A stretch of 64,000 nt of DNA from Welwitschia mirabilis (GCA_051453625.1 JBOZIK010000001.1:272071493-272135492), one strand, 5' to 3'; counted from the first letter of the stretch, positions 48,671 through 60,803 are shown. The notes: generated by a model from the sequence alone, not told the origin. Numbers and translations are program-made.

Positions 48671-49253
48671 CTATGAGTAAACTTCAGGTTTTTCCTAGTA
48701 AATAAATAATTTCAAAATTAAGAATGATAATATAAACTATAAGAACATTAATAGATAATAGTAGTGACATAACAACTATAAAGGGAAGAATGATTAATAG
48801 AATATGTTTATTAGAAATCAAATCAAAAGTGAAAATAGTTAGGGATATTCGTATGAAATAGTAGCTAAACTACTTAACATGAATGAATATTTTTAAAAAT
48901 CAATGAGAAAGAATGATTAACCAACATATGGAGAAAAAACTTGTTAGGTTTGTGTTAAAAGAAGAAAGGACAATAACTATTAACATATCTTTAGGGAATA
49001 AGTAATTAATGTTATAAGTGTATATGCTCTAAGTTGAAAATTAGGTTAAAAATTAGACTTATAGTGGTCATAGATTTACAGAAGTCTATGTTGAAAAATA
49101 AGTTAATAACTTAGTTATTATTCTCTCATAAGAATAATTCAGATTAGTTAAGAAGAAATTACACAACCTTACTACTTGCAAGTTTACAAGTTAATTAAAA
49201 AAAAAAAAGAAAAAAGGGAAAAGAGAAGACTTTAGAATTATTTTATTAAACTT
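48671..49253. other. No recognisable gene
   Basis: A+T-rich, ending in a purine-rich run (a12, g, a6, ggg, about 49198-49230) just left of the next LTR. Confidence 0.5.
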
Positions 49254-50322
49254 TGTTGGGAAGGTGGAAAGCAAGTAAGCTCCAAGTGTGTCTAATTCAT
49301 CCTCTTGCAAACCCTTACTCAATCATATGAAATACTAATATGAAACAAACTTTAAACCATCAGTGTAAACACTTGAGTTATGATGACATAATATCATTCA
49401 TCATTTGAGTGTTTTTGAATTCAACAATTACTGATCATTCATGCTCTTGTAATAAAATTAGAAAGTATAAACCCATAGTGCATAAGATCTAAGAAATTAT
49501 AAAGATAAAGAACAATTAATGCTTTAGTATTAAATTAGAAATAATGCACATTAAATTAAATATGAATAAATAAAAAAGAACTTCTTAAGATCCTTGAAAC
49601 AAGCTCACTCCCCAAGAAAGTACTTAGAAGAACATTGTGTCTTAACACTCTAGAGATTTTATGCTTTATAAAAATTAAGGATGATTATAAATGAGGGATT
49701 AAGGCCCTTTTATAGATTAGGGGAGGGTTGAGTTGGTTGAGAGCCTTTAGGTTATAGTAATATGTAGAATCTTCATCATTTAGTATTAGGTAGATAAAAT
49801 TCTACCTTATAGAATTTGATAGAGGTTGTCTTCTAACATTAGGTAGATAAGATTCTATCCTCTAACATTAGGTAGAATTTTCTTCATTTATCATTTGGTG
49901 AAGGTTTTCTTCTAGTATTTAGTAAAGACCATCATATAGCATTAGGTTGAATCTTCATCATGATAAGTCTAACTTATGACCTTTGAAGTCAAATTCTTGT
50001 ACCAGCCAGTGCTATCGCCACATGTCTCTAATGCCACCTTCACACATCTCTACCACATGTCTTCTAATGCTACTACTATGTGGCATCACCGTATGTCTTC
50101 ATGACCATTATCATTTTCTATAGAATTATATCCATCCTCTATCATGTATTCTAAAATGTATCTCAAGATTTGCAATTATCATGGAGAAAAGCATAATATT
50201 AGATTTAATGTTAAAAATAATAAAAGAAATATGTTATGAGTAAAATAATTAAATTAATGTATTTATTTATAATAAATTAGGATAAAACACTTGATATAAA
50301 TGTTAATTTATGCATGTTAACA
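49254..50322 (-). mobile_element. LTR of another family, minus orientation
   Basis: The ends are clean inverted dinucleotides extended to four bases: 'tgttgggaagg' on the left and '...gcatgttaaca' on the right, so the minus strand starts TGTTAAC and ends CCCAACA. A strong minus-strand TATA box (complement of 'ggcccttttata', 49703-49714, reading TATAAAAGGGCC) gives the direction. 'caccccctaactagtc' at 50323-50338 is a minus-strand polypurine-type tract next to the LTR start, making this a 3' LTR whose body lay to the right. The U3 part holds short repeats: 'cattaggtagat'-like at 49785-49960 and 'ccacatgtct'-like at 50020-50100. Confidence 0.7.
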
Positions 50323-51763
50323 CACCCCCTAACTAGTCTTTTACTAAGTTGATATTAAAATGATTAAACATGGAAAAATTATCAAAGGAAAAGTGCTCAA
50401 GTGTGTGAATGATATAGCTTTAAAAGATTTTATGACTAGTGTTTTGTAGTTAAGGCATTAAAATTAAAAATTTGAAAAAAAAAGTGTAAAAACTAGATGA
50501 CATACCTTCTAAGAAAAATTGAACTGTGTCCTTAAAATTGATAATAGAAAGTATTTAATACATTTGAAAACATAGTCTTAAAAAGAATATAATGAGTTTT
50601 TTTTTTTTTTTAAAACATGAAAAGTAATGCAGCTAAGCTATAAAAGAAAAAAATTCACTAATTCAAAATGACTATTTTATTTCTTACTAAAAATTCTAAG
50701 TAAAAGGTTAAATCCTAAAAATTTTATTATTATGAGGTGAGGGTGAGATGGAATGAAGGATGGCAATGGACAAAGAAAATGAATTTTAACCATTAATCAA
50801 TAAATAAATGAGTGAACCTACCTAAGTTCATGGCCTTTATTATATTTTGTAGTATTTTAGTAAATATTAGAATCAACTCAGCATAGTTTTAAATAAATTC
50901 CTTATACAAATTCAAGGAATCATAGAAAACACTAAGTATGAAAGTTAAAACACAATAGAACACTAAAGGCCTCCAATTCCCAACTTTTTCTTTTCATTAT
51001 TTTTTATTTCTACTAGTGTATATGTCCTTAGTTTAACCCTTTGAATTACATTAAGCATCTAGTATTATAACATCTTCCTCCAATAGAATTAAGCATGTTA
51101 ATGTATGAAGGAGATAGTATTGCATTGCTAGTGAGCATCCATAGCCTAGATGCAGTTGAACATGTCACAAAATAAATAATTAGATCTGCATTACTAGTAA
51201 GCATCCATATCCTATATGCACTTAACTAAACCCAATTAAATGATTAATGATATGGGTAATAGAACAATGGATATAGTTTTTTTTTTTTTAAATGAATTTT
51301 CTCACGTTCATTGTTTATGCACATTTAAAGGAGTTATTGGCTCATTCTTCTAATTAACATAAATATTATCTCCATTAAAGGCTTTAGACTTAAGAAATAC
51401 ATATGAAGGTAAATCCCACCTTTTCAACCACATATTTCTAAAATCAGAGACCTTAAGTTCAAGTGTATTTAACCAATACACTTGAAATAAGCATAACTAT
51501 ACCTTAAAACTCATAAGCATACATAATCGCAACTATGAATTAGGTGATAATGAGATTTATTATTATTGATTTTTGATTAAGGGCCATTAACATGAGTCTA
51601 TTAGTTTTAGAAATTCATAAATTAAGAGTTAGGATAGATGGTTTATTATCTTAGTGGGGTCATTATGAAATGGAAGGAATGAATGGAAAAACTTAAGGTG
51701 ATGAAATATGGGAATTCCTCAGTAAAATGGTTTAAGTTAATGATTATAAATATGGTAGTGCTT
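50323..51763 (-). other. Internal remnant of the 49-kb LTR element, no domain seen
   Basis: A+T-rich sequence without recognisable coding motifs. It contains a 66-bp direct duplication: 'gcattgctagtgagcatcca' at 51122 and 'gcattactagtaagcatcca' at 51188. Poly-T runs lie at 50598-50612 and 51278-51290. It ends where gypsy element C begins. Confidence 0.5.
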
Positions 51764-52162
51764 TGTTGAAGTATGAATCATGTGCTCAAATGAATATTTA
51801 TTTTGAATGGATCTTTTATCTTTAGTGCCTACAAATCTTTAATAAAATGCATATGTAATGCACTAGTATGTGGAAGTTTACCAAAATGTTATAATCTAAA
51901 GAGGAATTTTAAAGAGGCAATAAAAAGATTAATTTAATAAATAATAATAAATTTGAAATAATTCCTAATCTAATTTCAAAATTAAAATGCAATGCAATAG
52001 ATGATTGCAAGATGAATGCAACCTAAATATAAGTTTTAACTAGGTATACCAACTTATTATCTAGGTTAGTGCTTATGATCTATGTTAATACAAATACTTA
52101 AATGTAATCAACATAAACCATAAGGAAAATAAGAAGAATATTAAAAAAATATTTCAACTAAC

Positions 52163-52636
52163 ATTTCATTAATCAAAATGTTCACATCTAGTTATAAAGT
52201 AAGAACTCCTCAATAAAGAAGACATAGTTCAACATTAAGAAATACCCTTCTCTATAACTAGGATGGATTCTTTACTCAATTTATCTCCCATATATCATAA
52301 TACTAATTGATGCAACCAAGATTTCATTAATTAAAATGTTCACATCTGATTACAAAGCAAGAACTCCTTAATGAAGGAGACATAGCCCAACACCCAATGA
52401 TGTCATTCTCTATAACTAGGATGGACATTTTGCTTAACTACTCTTCAATATTTCACAAGAATAATTGATGAAATCAAGATTTCATTAATTAAAATTTTCA
52501 AACCTAGTTACAAAGTGAGAACTTCTTAATAAAGGAGACATAACCTAACATCAAGTGACATCCTTCTATGCTAGTAGAATGGATCCTTTGCTTAATCACT
52601 GTCCATGTTATCATAAGAATAATCAATGTAATTAAG
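52163..52636 (-). repeat. Three tandem 158-bp units in LTR copy 4
   Basis: 'atttcattaatc(t)aaaat' starts at 52163, 52321 and 52479, exactly 158 bases apart each time, and the third unit ends near 52636. Each unit has 'gaactcct', 'gacatag', 'aacac/atca', and 'ctaggatgga' or a variant in the same order. In transcription order the array starts about 25-35 bases after the TATA box, that is, at the predicted RNA 5' end. Confidence 0.9.
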
Positions 52637-52760
52637 ATGAGTAAATGAAGGATTTAAGGATAATATTTATAGGATTTTGAATGACTATTAGGCTTGCCAA
52701 AGAATTATAATAGCCATAGGCTATCATATCAATTATTACATAAATGATGGAGTTTATTTT

Positions 52761-53429
52761 NNNNNNNNNNNNNNNNNNNNNNNNNNNNNNNNNNNNNNNN
52801 NNNNNNNNNNNNNNNNNNNNNNNNNNNNNNNNNNNNNNNNNNNNNNNNNNNNNNNNNNNNNNNNNNNNNNNNNNNNNNNNNNNNNNNNNNNNNNNNNNNN
52901 NNNNNNNNNNNNNNNNNNNNNNNNNNNNNNNNNNNNNNNNNNNNNNNNNNNNNNNNNNNNNNNNNNNNNNNNNNNNNNNNNNNNNNNNNNNNNNNNNNNN
53001 NNNNNNNNNNNNNNNNNNNNNNNNNNNNNNNNNNNNNNNNNNNNNNNNNNNNNNNNNNNNNNNNNNNNNNNNNNNNNNNNNNNNNNNNNNNNNNNNNNNN
53101 NNNNNNNNNNNNNNNNNNNNNNNNNNNNNNNNNNNNNNNNNNNNNNNNNNNNNNNNNNNNNNNNNNNNNNNNNNNNNNNNNNNNNNNNNNNNNNNNNNNN
53201 NNNNNNNNNNNNNNNNNNNNNNNNNNNNNNNNNNNNNNNNNNNNNNNNNNNNNNNNNNNNNNNNNNNNNNNNNNNNNNNNNNNNNNNNNNNNNNNNNNNN
53301 NNNNNNNNNNNNNNNNNNNNNNNNNNNNNNNNNNNNNNNNNNNNNNNNNNNNNNNNNNNNNNNNNNNNNNNNNNNNNNNNNNNNNNNNNNNNNNNNNNNN
53401 NNNNNNNNNNNNNNNNNNNNNNNNNNNNN
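52761..53429. other. Assembly gap (669 N)
   Basis: Run of N inside LTR copy 4. Open frames across it are artefacts. Confidence 0.95.
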
Positions 53430-54024
53430 TCTTGGTAATTGTTGGCTTTTCATATTCTTTATTTTATCCTAGTTATCATTCAAATGACCAAGTGAATGAG
53501 TACTAATAAATGAAATTATAAGTTTTATTTCTTTGGATCTTGTTAGCCATCTTGAGTATTATACATATGATTAGGTGGATGACTATCCATAGAAACTTGT
53601 TTTCTCTATTTATGAATTCTATTAGTCATATACTTAACTATCATCTAGATTATGAGGTAAATGATAGTTGTTCTTTAGTCTCTTCAGGTTCCTCTATCAT
53701 GATTAGCTTTTAGAATGTGATTTAAGTGCTTCAATGGCTATCATCCTTAGAGTATAGTCTAGATGATAGGATGAATGATAGATATTTATTTATCTTTCGG
53801 TCTCCTAATCATCATCCATCATTCTGTAATAGATTCATGATGTTTTATGAAAGTTATGGAGTTTGAAACATGTCTACACAAGGTTCATTATCTCTAAATT
53901 TGGTTTTCTATGGGGTTATCTTGATTGAGCTTGAGATTATTTTTGTTTAACTTAGAAAATTGATAAAAATACCTGAAACATAGTTTAAAAATACTATTAA
54001 ATATCACTAATTAGAGTTGTAACA

Positions 54025-54070
54025 TAGCTGCCCAGTAAGAACTTGTCAGTCCATGATAAAGAAAGCAAAA
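54025..54070 (-). other. Polypurine-tract region of gypsy element C
   Basis: 'tagctgcccagtaagaactt' here corresponds to 'tatacccccatttagctttg' of element B next to its 3' LTR. The purine run is damaged (minus strand 'ctgggcagcta'). Confidence 0.45.
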
Positions 54071-54348
54071 AAGAATAGAAGTGAGCTAAATTATTGAGGA
54101 TATTTAATTATTAAAATGCATAAATAAAATATATAAGTCTTGTCATATAAATTTCTAATNNNNNNNNNNNNNNNNNNNNNNNNNNNNNNNNNNNNNNNNN
54201 NNNNNNNNNNNNNNNNNNNNNNNNNNNNNNNNNNNNNNNNNNNNNNNNNNNNNNNNNNNAAGAATAGAAGTGAGCTAAATTCGTGAGGATATTTAATTAT
54301 TAAAATGCATCAATAAAATATATAAGTCTTATCATATAAATTTCTAAT
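54071..54348. repeat. 89-bp sequence repeated on both sides of a 100-N gap
   Basis: 54071-54159 and 54260-54348 both begin 'aagaatagaagtgagctaaa' and end 'atataaatttctaat'; I count four differences in 89 bases. The gap between is exactly 100 N. This is what unmerged overlapping contig ends look like. Confidence 0.9.
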
Positions 54349-54624
54349 CATTATGGGCTTATTATAACATTTTTCTATTAAAATTGAAAAAAATGATGTA
54401 TTATCTAGACTGTCATCCAGACAACATAAGGGATGATAGTTTCAAAAACTAATTTTGTATGACGTTTTGATATTATTTTCTTAAAAATTGATTATTTCTT
54501 GAATAAATATCTAAAATGCATAATCTCATATAAAATTATATTAGTCCTAATTTAGATGTTTGGCAAATCAATAAGGTTAAAACAAAATTGTTATAAGATA
54601 TAAAAATCATGACTCACTACAAAA

Positions 54625-54687
54625 TGTGTGTGTGTGTGTGTGTACGCGTGCATGCGTGCGCGCATGTGTGCATGTATGTGTGTGTAT
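54625..54687. repeat. 63-nt alternating purine-pyrimidine tract with CpGs
   Basis: Starting at 'tgtgtgtg' and running through 'tacgcgtgcatgcgtgcgcg' to 'catgtatgtgtgtgta', pyrimidine and purine alternate without a break. It contains five CpG dinucleotides in about 24 bases in a region otherwise poor in CpG. Such tracts can adopt Z-DNA. It lies in the tail of gypsy element C, near the end of the accessory ORF. Confidence 0.9.
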
Positions 54688-54779
54688 TTATCATCAAGCT
54701 TTAAGTATAACAAAAAGATCATAGTACATTAATAGCCTTAGTGAGCAATGGTTAACTCTACTTTAACACTCAAAATATG

Positions 54780-55970
54780 TGGAGATGGAGAGCATTCTTC
54801 TTCCAGTGAAAAGTGAGTACTCATAACTATTTAAACTAATTATATGATCTCCTTGCCCTAGACTTGTACTACCTATGAAATATCTATAGTGATGTCTTGC
54901 TTGATCTATCTTACACAAATATCAAGAGATAATATTTACTCTCTTATATCTATCATCTAATGCTTCAGAGAATTCATCCTTTATCTGATCTTCATAAAGC
55001 TCTAATCCATCATCTTGTACATCTTCTATACTATACCTACAAGTAGATCTTACATCTAATCAATGGTAAACATGCCTAGGATAGATTTTGAAATATCTTA
55101 TTACTATCACTAAGGATTTATAGGAATCTAAATGTCCATGTCCTACATGAAGCAAGCAAAGACCTGGAATTGAGGCATCTACTACTCACCTACTAGCTTT
55201 TGAGGGCTAAAACATTTAAAGATGGCTATAAGCAAGCATGAAAGCCAAGAGTCTAGATGTGTCATGCCTCTAACATAACTTGTAATATCCTTCATATGAA
55301 AGATGCTAAGCCCATTTTATCTCCCTAATGAAATGCTATTAGTATGTGTAAGTGTACTATCATGTAGTCACTATCATGAAAGAAAGGACTAATGTTATGG
55401 ATCAGGCCTCTATGTAAAACTCTATGGAATAGAGAAAGATGTGTGACTAGGACTTCTCTTTTATCTTTTGCTACATCTGGTAGAATGCCTAACATTATGC
55501 TATAGGCATGTATATTCACCTCATCATCTATTGAATGTATATGAATGCTACCTAATTCGCCTAGTTCTATAATCATAGCAATATGACCTAGAAGAATCAA
55601 TACCTCATAACCATCAACTATGACTATGATCATGTCTATCATGTGACCATCTGCATTTGGTCATACCTCTATATGTGTGAAATCATAGAGCTATCATATC
55701 TCTGAGGTAAAATAAATGTCATATGCATCCAAGATCCATCTCAGTTATAACTCTATCAATCTATCATTAACATCAAGATTTAATTGCCTTATAAAATTTT
55801 CAAAGTTCCTCCCTACCCTAACAAAAGTTATCTAGATAGACTTTGATATGGTAAAATAAGAAGGAGGATAAACTAGATTAGCTTTCTTGACTTCTAGAGC
55901 TATGATAGATCTTAAGATAATCTATCAAAAGGATTTTTCCTCTACCTTAACCTTTCTAGATTGAGCTCTG
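54780..55970 (-). pseudogene. Accessory ORF of gypsy element C, PF20167-like, partly open
   Basis: This is the best-preserved copy of the gypsy accessory ORF. An open piece of 105 codons (55642-55325, minus strand) reads 'MIDMIIVIVDGYEVLILLGH', 'IELGELGSIHIHSIDDEVNI', 'HAYSIMLGILPDVAKDKREV', 'LVTHLSLFHRVLHRGLIHNI', then 'FFHDSDYMIVHLHILIAFH'. After the stop it goes on 'DKMGLASFI', stop, 'RILQVMLEA'. The plan L-x-H-R-V-L-x-x-x-L...H-x-S/D-x...L-x-x-x-x-x-G...L-x-S-x-I resembles the PF20167 core (recalled, not searched). Element B has the same ORF with other mutations (23690-24960). It lies between integrase and the 3' LTR. Function unknown. Confidence 0.62.
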
Positions 55971-58799
55971 GTATGTGTCCTACTAAAAAATACTTATAAT
56001 GTATATCATATAGAAAATTTTAAAATTTTAGATCTATTATGCTATGTGTATTTAGAATTTTTTAATGTTCCCTTAAAAATTTAGCATAAATTTACATAGA
56101 ATAACTTCTATTCCATCCCCACCTTCAAACCAATGGACTATAATTTATCTAAAATTATGAGAACATTAGAGAAAAATGTGTAAGTTTTCTAAGGTTTTAT
56201 AAAAATGGTGGATGCAAAAATGTGAAGAAAAATGAAGAGCATAAATTAAAAATATAATTCGGTAGAATTTTAGAGTTTATTACATTAATCATTTTGACTA
56301 TCAACATGACTATATTTCATTGCATAATGTGAGAGAAATTTATTTAAAAAAATAAAATCATAAAGTACACAAATTTACATATCTAACAAAATATGTAATA
56401 AAATTTAAATCCTTTTAGACCAAAATGAAGGAAATGAAAATTAATCATTTTACATAATAGTAAAATCAAAAAAGGCTAAGAAATGAAAAAAATAAGTGAA
56501 AATTTTAAAAACACATCTAATTTTTAAAAAATTCATTAGAATCTCATGTTTGGAAAGCAGATCTAATGAAAGAAAGATATTTGAATACTTGAAGAGTCAA
56601 AGCACAATTCTTATAGCATAAGAATAAAGAAAATAGATTAAAAAATAAAGAAAATGGATAAAATAAGTATTTAAAATCATAGTTTCCATAGTTATCATTT
56701 ATTATATTATCTAGAAAGTAGCCCTACAACAACTACCAGTGAAGGATGAATGTCATCCTCAGCGTCATTTGGATAATATCAAAGATGATAGTCTTTTAAA
56801 GGAAGGATGTCATTGACCTTATCATCTAGATGACAAAGTGAAAGATAAGGCTTTTTCAAGAACTTTTGATGGATTTTAAGTGGAATGTAGGATCTAAAAA
56901 GTTATGAATATAAATAAGTCAAAAAATATTTTGCATTGATCATAATCAATGAATTTTATAAGTGTGATTAGGATATTATGACAATATTATAGCTAAGGAA
57001 ATGGTAAAGATATCACTTAGGTTAGAAAGAGTGTAACAAATGAACATGTAGCCTTTTCTAAATGGAACAAAGAATAAGTTCTAATACAAAAATGGATGAA
57101 AGCATCGTCTAGCTTATCATTCATATGACTGAGGGGATGACATAATTAAGATTAATTTTAGAGTTTTAAGTAAGGAAAATGCTATGATGGCATTGTGACA
57201 TGTTATAACATTTATAAGAGGCACAATCAAGAGTGTGGTCATTGTGTGTTAGGACTTGATAACTTCCAATAAGAAGGCTAGCAAACAATAAAGTTCTCAC
57301 CATTGTTTTATCAAAAAGTAAGTAAATGACTTTAAGATAACTAATTTGTAATTAAGAAAATTAAAACTCAAAATGAACAACATGGAATAATAAGAATATT
57401 AACTAGTTTTCCATAAATTTTAACCTAGCAAGATTCCTTAAAGAAAATCATAAGACTACTTGATGTAAAGACGCAAGATTCATTATAACAATCTTATAGT
57501 TTATCATTCAATAAGGCAGTGAAAGGAGCAATATCTAAAGATTATTTAAAAAGTATTAATTAATTTTTGGACTATTATTANNNNNNNNNNNNNNNNNNNN
57601 NNNNNNNNNNNNNNNNNNNNNNNNNNNNNNNNNNNNNNNNNNNNNNNNNNNNNNNNNNNNNNNNNNNNNNNNNNNNNNNNNNNNNNNNNNNNNNNNNNNN
57701 NNNNNNNNNNNNNNNNNNNNNNNNNNNNNNNNNNNNNNNNNNNNNNNNNNNNNNNNNNNNNNNNNNNNNNNNNNNNNNNNNNNNNNNNNNNNNNNNNNNN
57801 NNNNNNNNNNNNNNNNNNNNNNNNNNNNNNNNNNNNNNNNNNNNNNNNNNNNNNNNNNNNNNNNNNNNNNNNNNNNNNNNNNNNNNNNNNNNNNNNNNNN
57901 NNNNNNNNNNNNNNNNNNNNNNNNNNNNNNNNNNNNNNNNNNNNNNNNNNNNNNNNNNNNNNNNNNNNNNNNNNNNNNNNNNNNNNNNNNNNNNNNNNNN
58001 NNNNNNNNNNNNNNNNNNNNNNNNNNNNNNNNNNNNNNNNNNNNNNNNNNNNNNNNNNNNNNNNNNNNNNNNNNNNNNNNNNNNNNNNNNNNNNNNNNNN
58101 NNNNNNNNNNNNNNNNNNNNNNNNNNNNNNNNNNNNNNNNNNNNNNNNNNNNNNNNNNNNNNNNNNNNNNNNNNNNNNNNNNNNNNNNNNNNNNNNNNNN
58201 NNNNNNNNNNNNNNNNNNNNNNNNNNNNNNNNNNNNNNNNNNNNNNNNNNNNNNNNTCATGATGAGGGGAGTGCAATGACTTCCAAGAAAATGAGAGTTC
58301 ATAAGGAAAGCTAAATCATAACCAACTAACTTATTGATGGATTTCTCACAGCTACCATGTTGCACTGTTAAAGGTCTATCTTGGGAAAATTTTCCCTGAT
58401 ACACTTGTGATAGGATATCATAGGATATTTTTAAAGAGGGTTAAATTTTTATTTTATTCCCTCTTTTATTTTTTTCTTTTATGAACTTAAAATTCTATTT
58501 TAACAGCATTAATTAATCATTAAAGTAAATTAACAAAACACATAATTGTCAAGAAGCATCTGATTAACATAATTGATTTTAAAACAAATTAATCAAGGAT
58601 ATTAATGGATTAGATATAGGAATATTTGAAGACTGATTGAATCTAATATTTTTTATTATAATAACCAAAGTAAAATATTACTGAATCATAGTAAGACATG
58701 AAATTTAAACATGAATCAAGTTAAAGATGATCAAGTAGCATTATAAATTAAACCAAGAAATGGGGATAAGAGAAGATTTAGAAAAGGGCAAAAGAAAGA
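55971..58799 (-). other. Spacer between integrase and accessory ORF, with gap
   Basis: 55971-56500 aligns with the spacer of element B. At 56750-56850 and 57100-57140 there are four more palindromic motifs of the LTR type ('ttatcatctagatgacaaag' at 56819; 'gcatcgtctagcttatcatt' at 57103). A 676-N gap occupies 57581-58256. Right of it, 58257-58404 on the minus strand is open and reads 'MYQGKFSQDRPLTVQHGSCE' then 'LVGYDLAFLMNSHFLGSHCT', a coding-like piece I cannot assign; it may be part of a further ORF hidden by the gap. Confidence 0.55.
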
Positions 58800-59465
58800 T
58801 CCTGCTATTCTTTCTTAAGGAAATCCTCCCAGTTAATTATTTCGACGAGGTTTCAGGCATAAGTACAATCATCATATGATGTGTAAAGTTTAAGCCTTTG
58901 TTCATTAATGTTTTGGATATCTTTGATTTCCAAATTAGAAATCTTAATAGAGCTATTATTATGAACTTTTTTTCATAAGATAAGGACCTAACCATTTACA
59001 AGTTAATTTTTTATGTAAAAGATACACTCAATTATTATATAGTAAACCCAATTGACTAGGTTAAAAGGATTTATAAATAAGCTTTTTACCATAGTAAAAC
59101 TTTGCTTAAGATTTTTGGATGAGTTATCTATGAATAGAATGATTGTGTTTATCATCAAGATGTTGTAGTTGAAAGAATATATGCTAAATATTAACATCAA
59201 AATCTAATACATTAAGTTTATAAACAGTTTTATAAGAATTATAGCATACATCAATGGAAACAATACTAGATTTACCATACACAAGTTCATAAGGTGAATA
59301 ACTAATAGAATTATGCTAAGTTATAAAATAAGACCAAAGAACATGATTAATTTTAAAAGACCAAGATTTGTTATATTTGGAAATACATTTTTAAAGCATT
59401 TTTTTGATTTCCTTCATCCTCTAACTATAGGAATTGTATTATTTTCTCCTTAGGCATCCAAATAG
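58800..59465 (-). pseudogene. int: Gypsy integrase, C-terminal half only
   Basis: On the minus strand the region opens with decayed integrase sequence; the 'SPYELVYGK'-type segment is at about 59300-59270, matching 27870 of element B at DNA level ('acacaagttcataaggtgaa' against 'acataagttcataaggtgaa'). The GPY/F-type module is clear at about 59005-58860: 'KKVHNNSSIKISNLEIKDIQ', 'NINEQRLKLYTSYDDCTYA'. The catalytic core upstream is missing, because the 5' LTR begins within about 90 bases. This module normally helps target-site choice. Confidence 0.78.
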
Positions 59466-60436
59466 CTTCATTTCATCAAATCTGCCCTCCTAAAATGAGA
59501 TTCCAATGAATTTTTCAAAAATGAAATGTGTTTTTAAATTTTTTAGATTTTTATTTATGTCTCTTAAATCGTCTACTCAAACTAATATTTCTTTGGAATG
59601 AATATTTTATCTTTAGAACCTATATATCTTTAATGAAATACATAGGAAATTCGCTAGTATGTGGGATTCAAGTCAAATGTCATAATTTGAAGAGAAATTT
59701 TAAAGAGGGAATAAGAAGATTGTTTCAATAATGAAGAACAAGTTTGAAATAATTTACTAATATAATTTCAAAATTAAAATGTAATTTAATAAGTGAACAT
59801 AAAATGAATGCAACCTAAATATAACTTCTAACTAGGTATATCAATTTGTTATTATCTAAATTAATCCTTAAGATCTATATCAACTAGAAATACCTATTAC
59901 TTACATGTAATTAACATAAACCATAAGGAATATAATAAGAATATTAAAAATAATACTTCAACTAATATTTTATTAATTAAAATGTTCATATCTAGTTACA
60001 AAACAAGAAATTCTTAATAAAGGAGACATAGCCCGACATCATGGGATGCCCTTCTATGCAACTAGGATGGATTTTTTTCTCAATCTCTCTCTAATATGTT
60101 ATAAGAATAATTTATGAAATCAAGATTTTATTAATTAAAATGTTCACATATAATACAAAGAAAGAGCTCCTTAAAGAAGGAGATAGCCAAACACCAAGTG
60201 ATGTCCTTCTTTATAACTAGAATGGATCCTTTACTCAATTACTCTCCAAGTTATCACAAGAATAATTGATGTAACCAAAAAAATTAATGTAACCAAGATA
60301 AGTAAATGGAGAACCTAAGGATAGTATTTATAGAATTTAAGATGACTATTAGGCTTACCAAAGAGTTATAATAGACTAGATGATATCATATCAATGATTA
60401 CATAAATGATGGAGTTCAATATTTACTCTTCATGTC

Positions 60437-60656
60437 TGTCATCCACTTGATAGTCTTCTGGATAGCCAAGTGGACAACCCGTGATCTTTCATCTTCNNNN
60501 NNNNNNNNNNNNNNNNNNNNNNNNNNNNNNNNNNNNNNNNNNNNNNNNNNNNNNNNNNNNNNNNNNNNNNNNNNNNNNNNNNNNNNNNNNNNNNNNTGTC
60601 ATCCACTTGATAGTCTTCTGGATAGCCAAGTGGACAACCATTGATCTTTCATCTTC
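60437..60656. repeat. 60-bp sequence repeated on both sides of a 100-N gap
   Basis: 60437-60496 and 60597-60656 ('tgtcatccacttgatagtct' on) differ at two positions. Within each, 'ccacttg' and 'caagtgg' are inverted arms 17 bases apart. Confidence 0.9.
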
Positions 60657-60803
60657 TCACAACATCTTATCTTCCATGTGTCTTCTTGGTAATAGTTTGT
60701 TTTTTATGTTCTTTTTCCTATCCTAATTGTCATCCAAATGACTAAGTCAATGACTACTAGTAGGTGAAATTATAAGTTCGATTTCTTTAAATTAAACTAG
60801 TCA

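Larger units (their letters stand above)
51764..54024 (-). repeat. 3' LTR of gypsy element C (LTR copy 4)
   Basis: It aligns with 59552-61420 from 'ctcaaatgaatattta' and 'gcactagtatgtgga' on the left to 'aaaaatacctgaaa' and 'ttgtaaca' on the right. The minus-strand TG start is at 54024. The minus-strand TATA box is at 52661-52673 ('aatatttatag'). It is interrupted by the 669-N gap at 52761-53429. At 53460-53830 it holds at least five palindromic 'tcatctagatga'-like motifs. Confidence 0.8.

Noticed and set aside
54025-54045. PBS of a plus-strand gypsy element ('tagctgcccag')
   Set aside because: TATA boxes, accessory ORF and integrase all show minus orientation; the sequence aligns with the polypurine-tract side of element B.
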